Positions 1 to 8,101 of a stretch of 64,000 bases of DNA are shown piece by piece. The DNA is from Alphaproteobacteria bacterium (GTDB taxonomy: Bacteria > Pseudomonadota > Alphaproteobacteria > Elsterales > Elsteraceae), in assembly GCA_004292755.1 (NCBI GenBank), contig RDXE01000042.1, forward strand, positions 1 to 64,000, written 5' to 3'. A model generated the notes under the pieces. It was given only the letters and a program-made list of their open reading frames with translations. It made no database searches and had not been told where the DNA came from. Position 1 is the stretch's first letter. Each line of letters opens with the position of its first letter. The translations under genes and the position numbers were made by a program.

Positions 1-229
1 CCGCCAACTCGGCCCGGATCAGAATCTGAACCCTCCGCAACAGCGAGGTTTTGCCCATCCCGCGGGGGCCGATCAGCACTTGATGCTCGGCCAATCCCTG
101 CTCTGGAATGGTTCGCAGGAAGCGGTTGAGTTTGGCCAGAACCTCGCCGCGAGCCACAAACTGAGCGACGAAATCATCATCGCTCAGCAGCGTTTGGTTG
201 TTGATGGAGGGGGCGCGCATCATTGTCAT
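1..229 (-). CDS. AAA/STAND-type ATPase, N-terminal part only (cut by left edge)
   Basis: Minus-strand gene whose first 76 codons lie in the window; the rest runs off the left edge. The peptide begins MTMMRAPSINNQ and contains a Walker A P-loop, GPRGMGKTS, at about residues 54-62, so it binds a nucleoside triphosphate. Its start codon overlaps the stop of the upstream ATPase gene as TGATG, which implies translational coupling. Another ATG two codons in is an alternative start. Two adjacent P-loop proteins made from one message suggest a pair that works together, but with only the P-loop visible no function can be assigned. Confidence 0.7.
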   Translation of the reverse strand, partial: MTMMRAPSINNQTLLSDDDFVAQFVARGEVLAKLNRFLRTIPEQGLAEHQVLIGPRGMGKTSLLRRVQILIRAELA

Positions 230-1359
230 CACGCCTGATACACCTGCCAATACCGGCGCACCAGACCGGATTGAAACGCATAACGCTCCTCCTGCAACGT
301 CAGAAGACCGTCGTTACACAGGGCCATTAGCACCTCGCGCGTCTGACGGATCGCAGCTGAACCTTGTAGCTCGGTGGCGATGGCGTGGAGGGTGTCAATC
401 CGCTCGCCATTACGATGGGCACTCAGGCGTGCCAGCATGGCGAAGGCAAGCTTTGCCTCGCTCTCGGTGAAGTTCTTGTCCACATGTTCAAACCAAACCG
501 CGAAATTCATCCGACGGTCTGGTTGGAGCACGGTATCGAACGCCGCCGCAATGTCCCCCCGGCTTGCGTGGGGTGAACCTGTCGCTGACGGTGGAACTGA
601 CGGGCGGACCTCATTGGCGACCATTTGCAGATAGTAGGGCGCCAGCCAACCGATCTCATCCAGCATCCAATCCAAATCAGCGTCGTCGGCATCAAACGGG
701 TTGTTGAGTTTGGCTTGGAACTCAGGGTCGCGCAGCAGTGAGCGGGCTTCGGCCGGCGTGAACGGTCGCAGGACGAAGGTTTGAAGATCAACGAAGGCCC
801 CCTCCAACCCATAGCGGCGGGCGATGATGTCCAGGCCGATCGATCCCGTCATCAGCCAGCGGACGTTGCGATAGCGCTGCTGGAGTGCTCTCAGCGAATA
901 AACGAAGTCCTTCGCCTCCACAGGGTCCGCTTCGGCTAGGGCGAGAACGAAGAAGGCGATTTCGTCGATCAGAATGACAGCGGGCTGCTTGTCCTGATCC
1001 AGGGTGCGGACCAGGGTTTCGATAAAGTCCTTTGGGTTGATCTTTGTCAGGATGTCCAGGGGCTTCTCCAATTCGCCACTTGCCAAGGTGGTAATCCGTG
1101 CATGGAAGTGGGCTTTGATGCGTTTCATCACCGATGCCTGCGCCGCAATCCGGCGGCAGAGGTCTTCGGCAAAGGCGCGCGCTGTACGCATTCCTTGCAC
1201 GTCCATCTGGACGACGGTCCAGTCCTTGGTGCGGAGATCCTCCGCGAGACGACCGATGGTCCAGGTCTTCCCGATCCGCCGGGGTGCGGGCATGTGGATG
1301 CTGTTCCCTGCCAGCAGTTGGCGCTGGAGTTGGGCTCGCTCGGTTTCACGCTTGTGCAT
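229..1359 (-). CDS. AAA family ATPase with C-terminal winged-helix-like region
   Basis: A 376-residue P-loop ATPase. Walker A is APRRIGKTW (about residues 25-33), Walker B is VILIDEI (about 128-134), and a sensor-like strand WLMTGSIG lies near 165. The last 80 residues look like a winged-helix tail ending in FQSGLVRRYWQVY, the pattern seen in archaeal-type/STAND-like ATPases. The ATG at 1359 is chosen because GGAGG lies six bases upstream; a frame-compatible start at 1413 would add 18 residues across a near-palindromic AT-rich stretch. The stop overlaps the start of the next ATPase (TGATG). The substrate is unknown. Tandem ATPases of this type often sit in accessory or conflict loci, but no effector is visible here. 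Confidence 0.8.
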   Translation of the reverse strand: MHKRETERAQLQRQLLAGNSIHMPAPRRIGKTWTIGRLAEDLRTKDWTVVQMDVQGMRTARAFAEDLCRRIAAQASVMKRIKAHFHARITTLASGELEKPLDILTKINPKDFIETLVRTLDQDKQPAVILIDEIAFFVLALAEADPVEAKDFVYSLRALQQRYRNVRWLMTGSIGLDIIARRYGLEGAFVDLQTFVLRPFTPAEARSLLRDPEFQAKLNNPFDADDADLDWMLDEIGWLAPYYLQMVANEVRPSVPPSATGSPHASRGDIAAAFDTVLQPDRRMNFAVWFEHVDKNFTESEAKLAFAMLARLSAHRNGERIDTLHAIATELQGSAAIRQTREVLMALCNDGLLTLQEERYAFQSGLVRRYWQVYQA

Positions 1360-1380
1360 CTGGGCCTCCGATTTATGTAA

Positions 1381-1398
1381 AACCACATATATGCGGTT
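1381..1398. promoter_or_regulatory. Near-perfect 18-bp palindrome upstream of the ATPase pair
   Basis: The sequence AACCACATATATGCGGTT is a dyad with one symmetric mismatch. It sits about 22 bases upstream of the chosen ATPase start in an AT-rich pocket. Position and symmetry fit a repressor operator for the two-ATPase operon. No cognate regulator is visible in the window. Confidence 0.4.
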
Positions 1399-1504
1399 AT
1401 GAATAAGATGCAAGCCGAATTTATCGTACTTTTCTTTTTTCCGGTTACCGCGGGCTTAGGTCCTACCTTGACACCCAGGTACCCACTCCGGCAAACCCTC
1501 CCCC

Positions 1505-1709
1505 ATGACACGGATTGATCGCACCCAAACCGGCCTGCGTCTGGAGCGCCGCATCCTGAAAGTGCTGAAGGGCTTGGCGGAGCATCTGGATGTCTCCGTC
1601 GCGGAACTGATCGAGGCGATGGCCCGCCCATCTGCGCGCGGTCTATGACCTGGATTTGACCGCAGCCGACAGCCACCGCCTGAGCGAGGGGGAGGCATCC
1701 CATGACTGA
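1505..1709 (+). pseudogene. Small conserved protein gene, frame broken
   Basis: An ATG at 1505 opens a frame reading MTRIDRTQTGLRLERRILK and LKGLAEHLDVSVAELIEAMA, which then hits a stop at 1646-1648. The +1 frame continues without interruption through HLRAVYDLDLTAADSHRLSE to a stop at 1707-1709. The two halves read as one small protein split by a frameshift or a short out-of-frame deletion near 1620. The tail overlaps the start of the next gene. No clear Shine-Dalgarno is visible before 1505. The function is unknown; a sequencing error could also explain the break. Confidence 0.5.
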
Positions 1710-2091
1710 TCGCTATGCCATCCAACTGGACGCGTTGCGCCGCGGCACCTTGGAGCCCGCGGGATTCTCGCACCTAGATCATGTCGGCGTGGCGGTGGAG
1801 GCGCTGCGCCGCCACAGCTATTTCGAGGCGCTGGCTGTGATCGCCGACGGCTTGAAGGACGTGGCAACGCGTGCGGGCAAGCCAGAGAAATTCCACGCCA
1901 CCCTGACGCTTGCCAGCATGTGCTTGATTGCCGAGCGGCTGGCTGCCAACCCGACAGTCGACATCGCTGCCTTTGTCGAGGGCAGCCGCGCGTGGCTCAC
2001 GCCAGCGGCGTTGGAGGCGCTTTATCCCGATGGTGCGCTGGCAACACCGCTCGCCCGCACCGTCGGCCTGCTGCCGAGGGTGACGGGTTAG
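1702..2091 (+). CDS. Conserved hypothetical protein (129 aa)
   Basis: Soluble, alanine- and leucine-rich, mostly helical 129-residue protein with no membrane segment or signal peptide. A strong Shine-Dalgarno (GGGGGAGG) lies six bases before the ATG. It overlaps the end of the broken upstream gene, so the two probably formed an operon. I do not recognise a named family. Internal features include HLDHVGVAVEALRRHSYFEA near residues 24-43. Transcription converges on the glutamate dehydrogenase gene, with a GC-rich hairpin between them. Confidence 0.6.
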   Translation: MTDRYAIQLDALRRGTLEPAGFSHLDHVGVAVEALRRHSYFEALAVIADGLKDVATRAGKPEKFHATLTLASMCLIAERLAANPTVDIAAFVEGSRAWLTPAALEALYPDGALATPLARTVGLLPRVTG

Positions 2092-2100
2092 GCGTAGGCC

Positions 2101-2135
2101 TGCCCCGGCATGGCGGGCCGCGCCATACCGGGGCA
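2101..2135. terminator. GC-rich hairpin between convergent genes
   Basis: Two 15-base arms (TGCCCCGGCATGGCG and CGCCATACCGGGGCA, one mismatch) flank a five-base loop. It lies between the stops of the 129-aa gene and the NAD-GDH gene. There is no T-run on either side, so it would be a hairpin-only or bidirectional transcription barrier. Confidence 0.5.
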
Positions 2136-2146
2136 CCGTGTTGTCT

Positions 2147-5100
2147 CTACAGGGCCCGCAAGGCCCGCTCGGCCACCGCCAGTTTGGCGAGGTCGGGCGT
2201 GCCACGCTCCAAGTCGGCAATCATGGTCTCCAAATCCTCCAGCGCGTCGCGCCGATGGCTGGTCCAGTTTGCGTCAGCCAATTGGCGGGCGGCCAAGGCT
2301 TCCTGGTGGCGGGCAAGGTCATCCAGCAGGCCCGCGCGGGCCGCTCGTGACCAGCGGTCGCGCGGTTCAATCCGCGCGGCCAGGGCCTCCAGCCGGGTGA
2401 TGCCGCAGCGGACCGCGACCTCATAATAGGCCCGACCCGCCTGCTCGATATCGCCACCGGCTTGCGGGGCAAGCTTCAGGATATCGAGGTTGCCCGCCAA
2501 TTCGCCCAGCGACGCCACCGTGAGGGCAAGACCCGGCGGTAGCCCCTCTTCGTCCGGCACGGCGAAGCCGGGGCGGATGCCGGGCAACCGCTCGATCAAG
2601 CGCTGCACCGGCTCGCCAAAGGCAACCAGATGGTCGCCGATGGTGCCAACATCGGGCTGCTTCACCAACCAGCGGATGGCGATGGCCGCGGCCTCGGCAA
2701 CATCGCGGAACAGCGCGATCTGGCGGCTGGCGGCGCACCGGCCCGCGGCCACCACGCCATCCAACGCCTCCAGCGTCGCCCACACGCGCGACAAGTCGAA
2801 CAGCTCGCGGATCACGACAAAGGCTTCGGCCAGTCGCGCAGCGGGGCAGGCGGTGGTCGCCTCCAAGGCAATCATCGCCGACGGACCCAAGCGGTTCAGC
2901 ACCTCGTTGGTGATGCCGGTCGCAATGATTTCCCGCCGCAGCCCATGGGTTTGGATGGCTTCGGGGAAGCGATCACGCAATGGCTGCGGGAAGTAGGCCG
3001 TCAGATCGGCGCCGAGGAACGGATCATCGGGCAGGTCCGATGACAGGATCTGGCGATACAGCATGTTCTTGGCATAGGCCATCAGCACGGCCAACTCGGG
3101 CCGAGTGATTCCGCCGCCAGCGCTGCGCCGCGCCTCCAGCACCGTGTCGTCTGGCAGGAACTCGATACCACGCTCCAAGCCGCCATCCTGCTCCAGCCGC
3201 CGCATCATCTGGATGGCATCGTCCACCGCCTTCGCCCCGGCATGCTCGGCCATGGAGAGCGAGAGGGTCTGCAGGTAATTGTCGCGCAAAACTTCGTGCG
3301 CCACTTCCTCTGACATCTCAGCCAGAAGAGCCGTGCGGCCATCCTCATCCAATTGACCGCGGCCAACGGGGTCGGTCAGCAGGATTTTGATGTTGACCTC
3401 ATGGTCCGACATATCGACGCCAGCAGAATTGTGAATGGCGTCAGTGTCCAGGCGGACCCCGTGCTGGGCGGCTTCGATGCGTGCCTTCTGGGTCATGCCA
3501 AGGTTGGCACCCTCGCCAATCACGCGGGCGCGCAGGTCCGGGGCATCGATGCGCAACCCGTCATTGGCGCGATCCCCTGCGTCGGCATGGCTTTCATCGC
3601 TGGCCTTGATGAAGGTGCCGATACCGCCGAACCACAACAGATCACACTCCAGCCGCAGCAGCGCCTGGATCAAGTCAGCCGGGGTGGCGGTGTCGCGGGT
3701 GAAGCCCAGCAGGGCCTTCACTTCGGCCGTCAACCGCACCGACTTGGCGCTGCGCTCCACCACCAATCCACCCGGCGACAGCACCGCTGGGTCATAGTCG
3801 GTCCAGGCAGACTTCGGCCCACGGAACAACCGCTGGCGCTCAAGGAAGGAGGCAGCCGGGTCTGGATTTGGGTCCAGGAAGATGTGCAGGTGGTTGAACG
3901 CCCCCACCAGCTTCAAACGGTTGGAGTGCAACAGGCCATTGCCGAACACGTCCCCACCCATGTCGCCGATACCAACGACGCGGATGGCTTGGGTCGCTAG
4001 ATCGACGCCCAGCTCCCGGAATTGCCGCTCCACGGCGACCCAGGCGCCGCGGGCGGTGATACCCTGCTGCTTGTGGTCATAGCCCTTGGAACCACCGGAG
4101 GCAAAGGCATCGCCCAGCCAGAAGCCATAATCGGCTGACACGCCATTGGCGATGTCGGAGAAGGTGGCTGTGCCCTTGTCGGCGGCGACCACTAGGTAGG
4201 GGTCATCGCTGTCATGGCGCACCACCTCCGGCGGATGCAGGATGTCAGCCCCGCGCCGGTTGTCCGTCACATCCAGCAAGCCGCGCATCAAGGTTTTGTA
4301 GGAGTGAACCACCCGCTCCTGTTGGGCGGCCCGACCAGCCTCTGGCGGGGCCGGGCGCTTGACGACAAACCCGCCCTTGGAGCCAACCGGCACGATCACG
4401 GCATTCTTCACGTTCTGGGCTTTCATCAGACCCAGAATCTCGGTGCGAAAATCCTCCCGCCGGTCGGACCAGCGAATGCCGCCACGCGCAACCCGCCCAC
4501 CGCGCAGGTGGATCGCCTCGGTATCCGGAGCATAGACCCACACTTCCACCAGCGGGCGCGGCTTCGGCAGCTCCTCAACCCGGCCACTATCGATCTTGAA
4601 CGACAGATACTCTTTCGGCGCGCCGTCGGCGCCGGGCTGGAAGGCATTGGTCCGCAAGGTCGCTTGGATCAAGTTGACGTAGCGGCGCAGAATACGGTCC
4701 TCGTCCAGGACGCTTACTTGATCCAGGCGGTGCTCAATCTCCACCGTCAGACCAGCGCTCGCCACTTCCCGATCACCAGAGATCGCTGGGTCAAAGCGCG
4801 TGCGGAACAGGCTGACCAACAACTCCGTGATGGCCGCATGGCGTGCCAGCGTCGCCTCAATGTAACTCTGGGAGAAGGTGAAGCCTGCCTGCTTTAGATA
4901 CTTGGCATAGGCGCGCAGCACCACGATGTCGCGCCACTCGAGCCCAGCCAGTAGGGTCAAGCGGTTGAAGCCATCCTCCTCGGCCTTGCCCGTCCAACCG
5001 GCAAGGAAACCCGCTGCGAACCGCTCTGCCACTTCGGCCGTGGGATGCGGACCAACCAAGCGGCAATCGAAATGCTGCAACCAGATGGTCTCTCCACTGC

Positions 5101-6865
5101 CCGCCTTCAGCGCGAAGGGCTGTTCGGTGTGCACCGTCAAGCCGCGGTTCTCCAGCATCGGCAGCACCACCGACAGCGAGGCCGCCGTACCAATCGACGC
5201 CAGCCGCACCGACACATGCTCGCCCTGCCGGATCAAGGCGACGGCGGGCAGGTCCGGGCGCGCACGCTCGACCAGGTCAAGGTCGGCCACTGCCTGCGTT
5301 GCATCCAAGGCTTCACGATACGCTGCTGGGAAAGCCTGTGCCCAGCGCCGCGCCCGGCCAATCCCCTCTGGCCCATGGCGCTCAAAGGCAACTGCCGTCA
5401 CCCGCTCTGACCACGAGCGACCAGCTTCAGCCAGCCGGGCTTGCAATGCGTCCACGTCCAACGCCGGAACGCCGCCTGGCTTGGTGTCGATGCGCACCGC
5501 CAAGCGGACCAGGGGGGCGTCGGACAGTTCCAGGCGGGAGGCTTGCACCGGGCCGCCCCACGCATCCGACAGAATGGCCTGGAAACGCTGGCGCAAGCCG
5601 GGGTCGTAATTCTCGGTCGGGATATAGACCAGATTGGAGACAAAGCGCTCAAACGGGTCGCGGCGCACAAACAGGGCGATGCGCTGACGCTCCTGCAACT
5701 GCAGGATACCCATCGCGATGGTGTGCAGCGACTCCGCATCGATCTGCCACAGCTCGTCCCGTGGGAAGGTGGCCAGAATGTGGGCCAGCGCCTTGCCATC
5801 GTGGCTGTTGGGGGCAAAGCCCGCATGGGCCAGCACAGCGGCCACCTTGCGCCGGATGATCGGGACCTCAAACACCGGGCGGGTGTGAGCAGAGGAGGTG
5901 AACAGGCCGACGAACCGCCGCTCCGCCACCACGCGACCCGTGGCATCCAGACGCTTGATGCCAACCACGTCGAGCGGCACCGCGCGATGAACGGTGGCCT
6001 TCTGATTGGCCTTGGTGATCAGCAGTGGTTCGGGCAGCTCCAGGAACGCCCGCACACTGGCGGGCAGGCCCGACAAGTTGCGCTGGCCTTCAAACACCGG
6101 CGTATCGGGATGGCGCAGCACGCCCAGGCCCGAGTGTGGCACCACCACCAGTTTCGCCTCGCGGTCACGCCCTTCGTAGCGGATCTCGCGATAGCCCAGG
6201 AAGGTGAAGTGATCGGCCGCCAGCCAATCCAGGAACTGCTTGGCTTCCCCATAGGCCTCGCCATCGGCGCGGCTGGAGGCAGCAGCGGCCAGCTCAACCC
6301 CAAGGGCGATGGCCTTGCCCTTCATCTCGCCCCAGTCCTCGACGGCGGCGCGGACGTCGGCCAGCACCGCGAGGAGCCGCGCCTCAATCGCCTTCATCTG
6401 GGCGTCGTCGATCAGGCCAAGCACGCGAATCTGCATCTGCGATTCCAGCGCGCCGGTTGCACTGAGCGCGAGACGGCGCCCGGCACTGTCCCGCTCCACC
6501 CGAACGATTGGGTGCAGCAGCAGGTCAACCGTCAGCCCTTCGCCGGTGATCGCCGCCGCCACACTGTCGACCAGGAACGGCATATCATCATTGACGATCT
6601 CAATCGCGAAGCCCGAGGTGCTCCAGCCATCCTGCTCCAGGGTTGGCCGGAACGCCCGCACGGCCGGCGCGCCGGGGGCTCTGCCCGCGCCGAACCGCCA
6701 CAGGCTGTCCGCGGCAGCGGCGGCCTGATCGGGCCCGATCGCCAGCAGGTCGGCGGCAGCAACGCCTTGATAGAGCTGACGCGCAAAGCTGGCGGCATCG
6801 CCCGCAAAGCGCGTTGCGATCTCGGCCAACAAATCCGCCTGACGGCGGTCGAGACTTTCCGGCAT
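2147..6865 (-). CDS. gdhB: NAD-specific glutamate dehydrogenase, large (about 180 kDa) type
   Basis: Oxidises L-glutamate to 2-oxoglutarate and ammonium with NAD+, feeding amino-acid carbon into the TCA cycle. The chosen form is 1,572 residues, the usual length for the L-GDH180 family. The N-terminal half carries the ACT-like regulatory regions. The catalytic core includes KNAVIVPVGSKGGFVVKR with the catalytic lysine near residue 829, and the nucleotide-binding segment VVGIGDMGGDVFGNG near 968. The ATG at 6865 is preferred because a G-run Shine-Dalgarno precedes it; a TTG at 6883 is in frame. Large overlapping frames on the other strand are compositional shadows. The gene is single and divergent from the aldo/keto reductase. 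The family is certain; the gene symbol varies between organisms. Confidence 0.95.
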   Translation of the reverse strand: MPESLDRRQADLLAEIATRFAGDAASFARQLYQGVAAADLLAIGPDQAAAAADSLWRFGAGRAPGAPAVRAFRPTLEQDGWSTSGFAIEIVNDDMPFLVDSVAAAITGEGLTVDLLLHPIVRVERDSAGRRLALSATGALESQMQIRVLGLIDDAQMKAIEARLLAVLADVRAAVEDWGEMKGKAIALGVELAAAASSRADGEAYGEAKQFLDWLAADHFTFLGYREIRYEGRDREAKLVVVPHSGLGVLRHPDTPVFEGQRNLSGLPASVRAFLELPEPLLITKANQKATVHRAVPLDVVGIKRLDATGRVVAERRFVGLFTSSAHTRPVFEVPIIRRKVAAVLAHAGFAPNSHDGKALAHILATFPRDELWQIDAESLHTIAMGILQLQERQRIALFVRRDPFERFVSNLVYIPTENYDPGLRQRFQAILSDAWGGPVQASRLELSDAPLVRLAVRIDTKPGGVPALDVDALQARLAEAGRSWSERVTAVAFERHGPEGIGRARRWAQAFPAAYREALDATQAVADLDLVERARPDLPAVALIRQGEHVSVRLASIGTAASLSVVLPMLENRGLTVHTEQPFALKAGSGETIWLQHFDCRLVGPHPTAEVAERFAAGFLAGWTGKAEEDGFNRLTLLAGLEWRDIVVLRAYAKYLKQAGFTFSQSYIEATLARHAAITELLVSLFRTRFDPAISGDREVASAGLTVEIEHRLDQVSVLDEDRILRRYVNLIQATLRTNAFQPGADGAPKEYLSFKIDSGRVEELPKPRPLVEVWVYAPDTEAIHLRGGRVARGGIRWSDRREDFRTEILGLMKAQNVKNAVIVPVGSKGGFVVKRPAPPEAGRAAQQERVVHSYKTLMRGLLDVTDNRRGADILHPPEVVRHDSDDPYLVVAADKGTATFSDIANGVSADYGFWLGDAFASGGSKGYDHKQQGITARGAWVAVERQFRELGVDLATQAIRVVGIGDMGGDVFGNGLLHSNRLKLVGAFNHLHIFLDPNPDPAASFLERQRLFRGPKSAWTDYDPAVLSPGGLVVERSAKSVRLTAEVKALLGFTRDTATPADLIQALLRLECDLLWFGGIGTFIKASDESHADAGDRANDGLRIDAPDLRARVIGEGANLGMTQKARIEAAQHGVRLDTDAIHNSAGVDMSDHEVNIKILLTDPVGRGQLDEDGRTALLAEMSEEVAHEVLRDNYLQTLSLSMAEHAGAKAVDDAIQMMRRLEQDGGLERGIEFLPDDTVLEARRSAGGGITRPELAVLMAYAKNMLYRQILSSDLPDDPFLGADLTAYFPQPLRDRFPEAIQTHGLRREIIATGITNEVLNRLGPSAMIALEATTACPAARLAEAFVVIRELFDLSRVWATLEALDGVVAAGRCAASRQIALFRDVAEAAAIAIRWLVKQPDVGTIGDHLVAFGEPVQRLIERLPGIRPGFAVPDEEGLPPGLALTVASLGELAGNLDILKLAPQAGGDIEQAGRAYYEVAVRCGITRLEALAARIEPRDRWSRAARAGLLDDLARHQEALAARQLADANWTSHRRDALEDLETMIADLERGTPDLAKLAVAERALRAL

Positions 6866-7018
6866 GGTGTGCGGCCCCCCCAAGGACCTGATATTTGGTC
6901 TCCGCCCGCTTCAGACGAGCGTGTTTTTACCCGCGGTGGTTCGCCGCGGCGGCTTCGACTGTAGCCCGATCAGCGTTGCGGGTGTATGTCCATCCGCAGA
7001 TGCAAGGGAGGTTTGCCT

Positions 7019-8101
7019 GTGCGGCAACGGCTGTTGGGCCATACTGGCCTTCGGGTTTCAGAACTCTGTCTCGGCACCATGACGTTTGGAGAGGATTGGG
7101 GCTGGGGCGCCGAAGCCGCCGAGTGCGGGCGCATCTTTGACCGCTTTGTCGAAGCAGGCGGTACCTTCTTTGACTGCGCCGATGCCTATGTGGGTGGCAA
7201 GTCCGAGCGCATTCTGGGCGACCTGATCAAGCGGGACCGCCATCTATTCGTTGTTGGCACCAAGTATGGCACCGCCACCGCCAATGACTTTGCGCGCTCC
7301 GGCTCCAGCCGCAAGACTTTGACCCAAGCACTTGACGCCTCGCTGAAGCGGCTGGACACCGATTACATCGATGTCTACTGGCTGCACTTTGCCGATGGTC
7401 ACACCCCGATGGAAGAGATCATGCGCGCCCTGGATGATGCTGTGCGCATTGGCAAGATTTTGTATATCGGCCTCTCCAACACGCCAGCTTGGTGGGCAGC
7501 CCGGGCTGATCTTCTGGCGGAGTTGCGCGGCTGGACCCGCGTGGCGGCGTTGCAGGTTGATTGTTCCCTGGTTGAACGCACGGCGGAACGGGAGTTGCTG
7601 CCGATGGCGCGCGGGCTGGACATCGGCGTGCTGGGTTTCGCCCCGATGGGCGGTGGTGTGCTGTCCGGCAAGTATTTGGCCCCGCTGACGGGCCCCAGCC
7701 GCCAGCCCGGTGCAGGGGCGTTCAGCCAGTTGAAACTACAAATCGCCGCAACGGTCGCCGCCCATGCGCAGACACTGATGTGCTCCCCTGCGCAATTGGC
7801 GCTTGCCTGGGTGCTGAAGTACTACAGCGGCGGCGTGATCCCGATTGTGGGGGCACGGAGCGAAGACCAAATTCTTGACAATATCGGTTGCCTGTCCGTC
7901 GACATCCCCGAGCCTGTGGCCCAGCACCTAGCCCAGATCACCGCCCCCAGCCTCGGTTTTCCCCACGAGTTGTTGAACAGCGACTTGGTCCGCAATCTCG
8001 CCACCGGCTGGCAACACGACCGCTTCACCTCCCTTCTTGAGCTCAGACCCACCGAGATTGTCGCGGTATCCCTTGGCAAGGGTTACCTCTCGGGCTGCTA
8101 G
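7019..8101 (+). CDS. Aldo/keto reductase
   Basis: NAD(P)H-dependent oxidoreductase of the AKR TIM-barrel family, 360 residues. The N-terminus LGHTGLRVSELCLGTMTFG is typical. The catalytic set is visible as D and Y in DCADAYVGGKSE, K in VVGTKYGTA and H in DVYWLHFADG. A GTG start at 7019 is chosen for the AAGGGAGG Shine-Dalgarno six to seven bases upstream; an ATG at 6986 is in frame but has none. The last 58 codons overlap, tail to tail, the 3' end of the minus-strand pentapeptide/cyclase gene. The C-terminus runs past the usual AKR end (GFPHELL then VRNLATGW), so the overlap looks like loss of the original stop. The substrate is unknown. Confidence 0.9.
   Translation: MRQRLLGHTGLRVSELCLGTMTFGEDWGWGAEAAECGRIFDRFVEAGGTFFDCADAYVGGKSERILGDLIKRDRHLFVVGTKYGTATANDFARSGSSRKTLTQALDASLKRLDTDYIDVYWLHFADGHTPMEEIMRALDDAVRIGKILYIGLSNTPAWWAARADLLAELRGWTRVAALQVDCSLVERTAERELLPMARGLDIGVLGFAPMGGGVLSGKYLAPLTGPSRQPGAGAFSQLKLQIAATVAAHAQTLMCSPAQLALAWVLKYYSGGVIPIVGARSEDQILDNIGCLSVDIPEPVAQHLAQITAPSLGFPHELLNSDLVRNLATGWQHDRFTSLLELRPTEIVAVSLGKGYLSGC

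Noticed and set aside
5441-6964. A 507-codon open frame on the plus strand
   Set aside because: It is antisense to the NAD-GDH gene and its product has no recognisable motif; high GC leaves stops rare in such frames.
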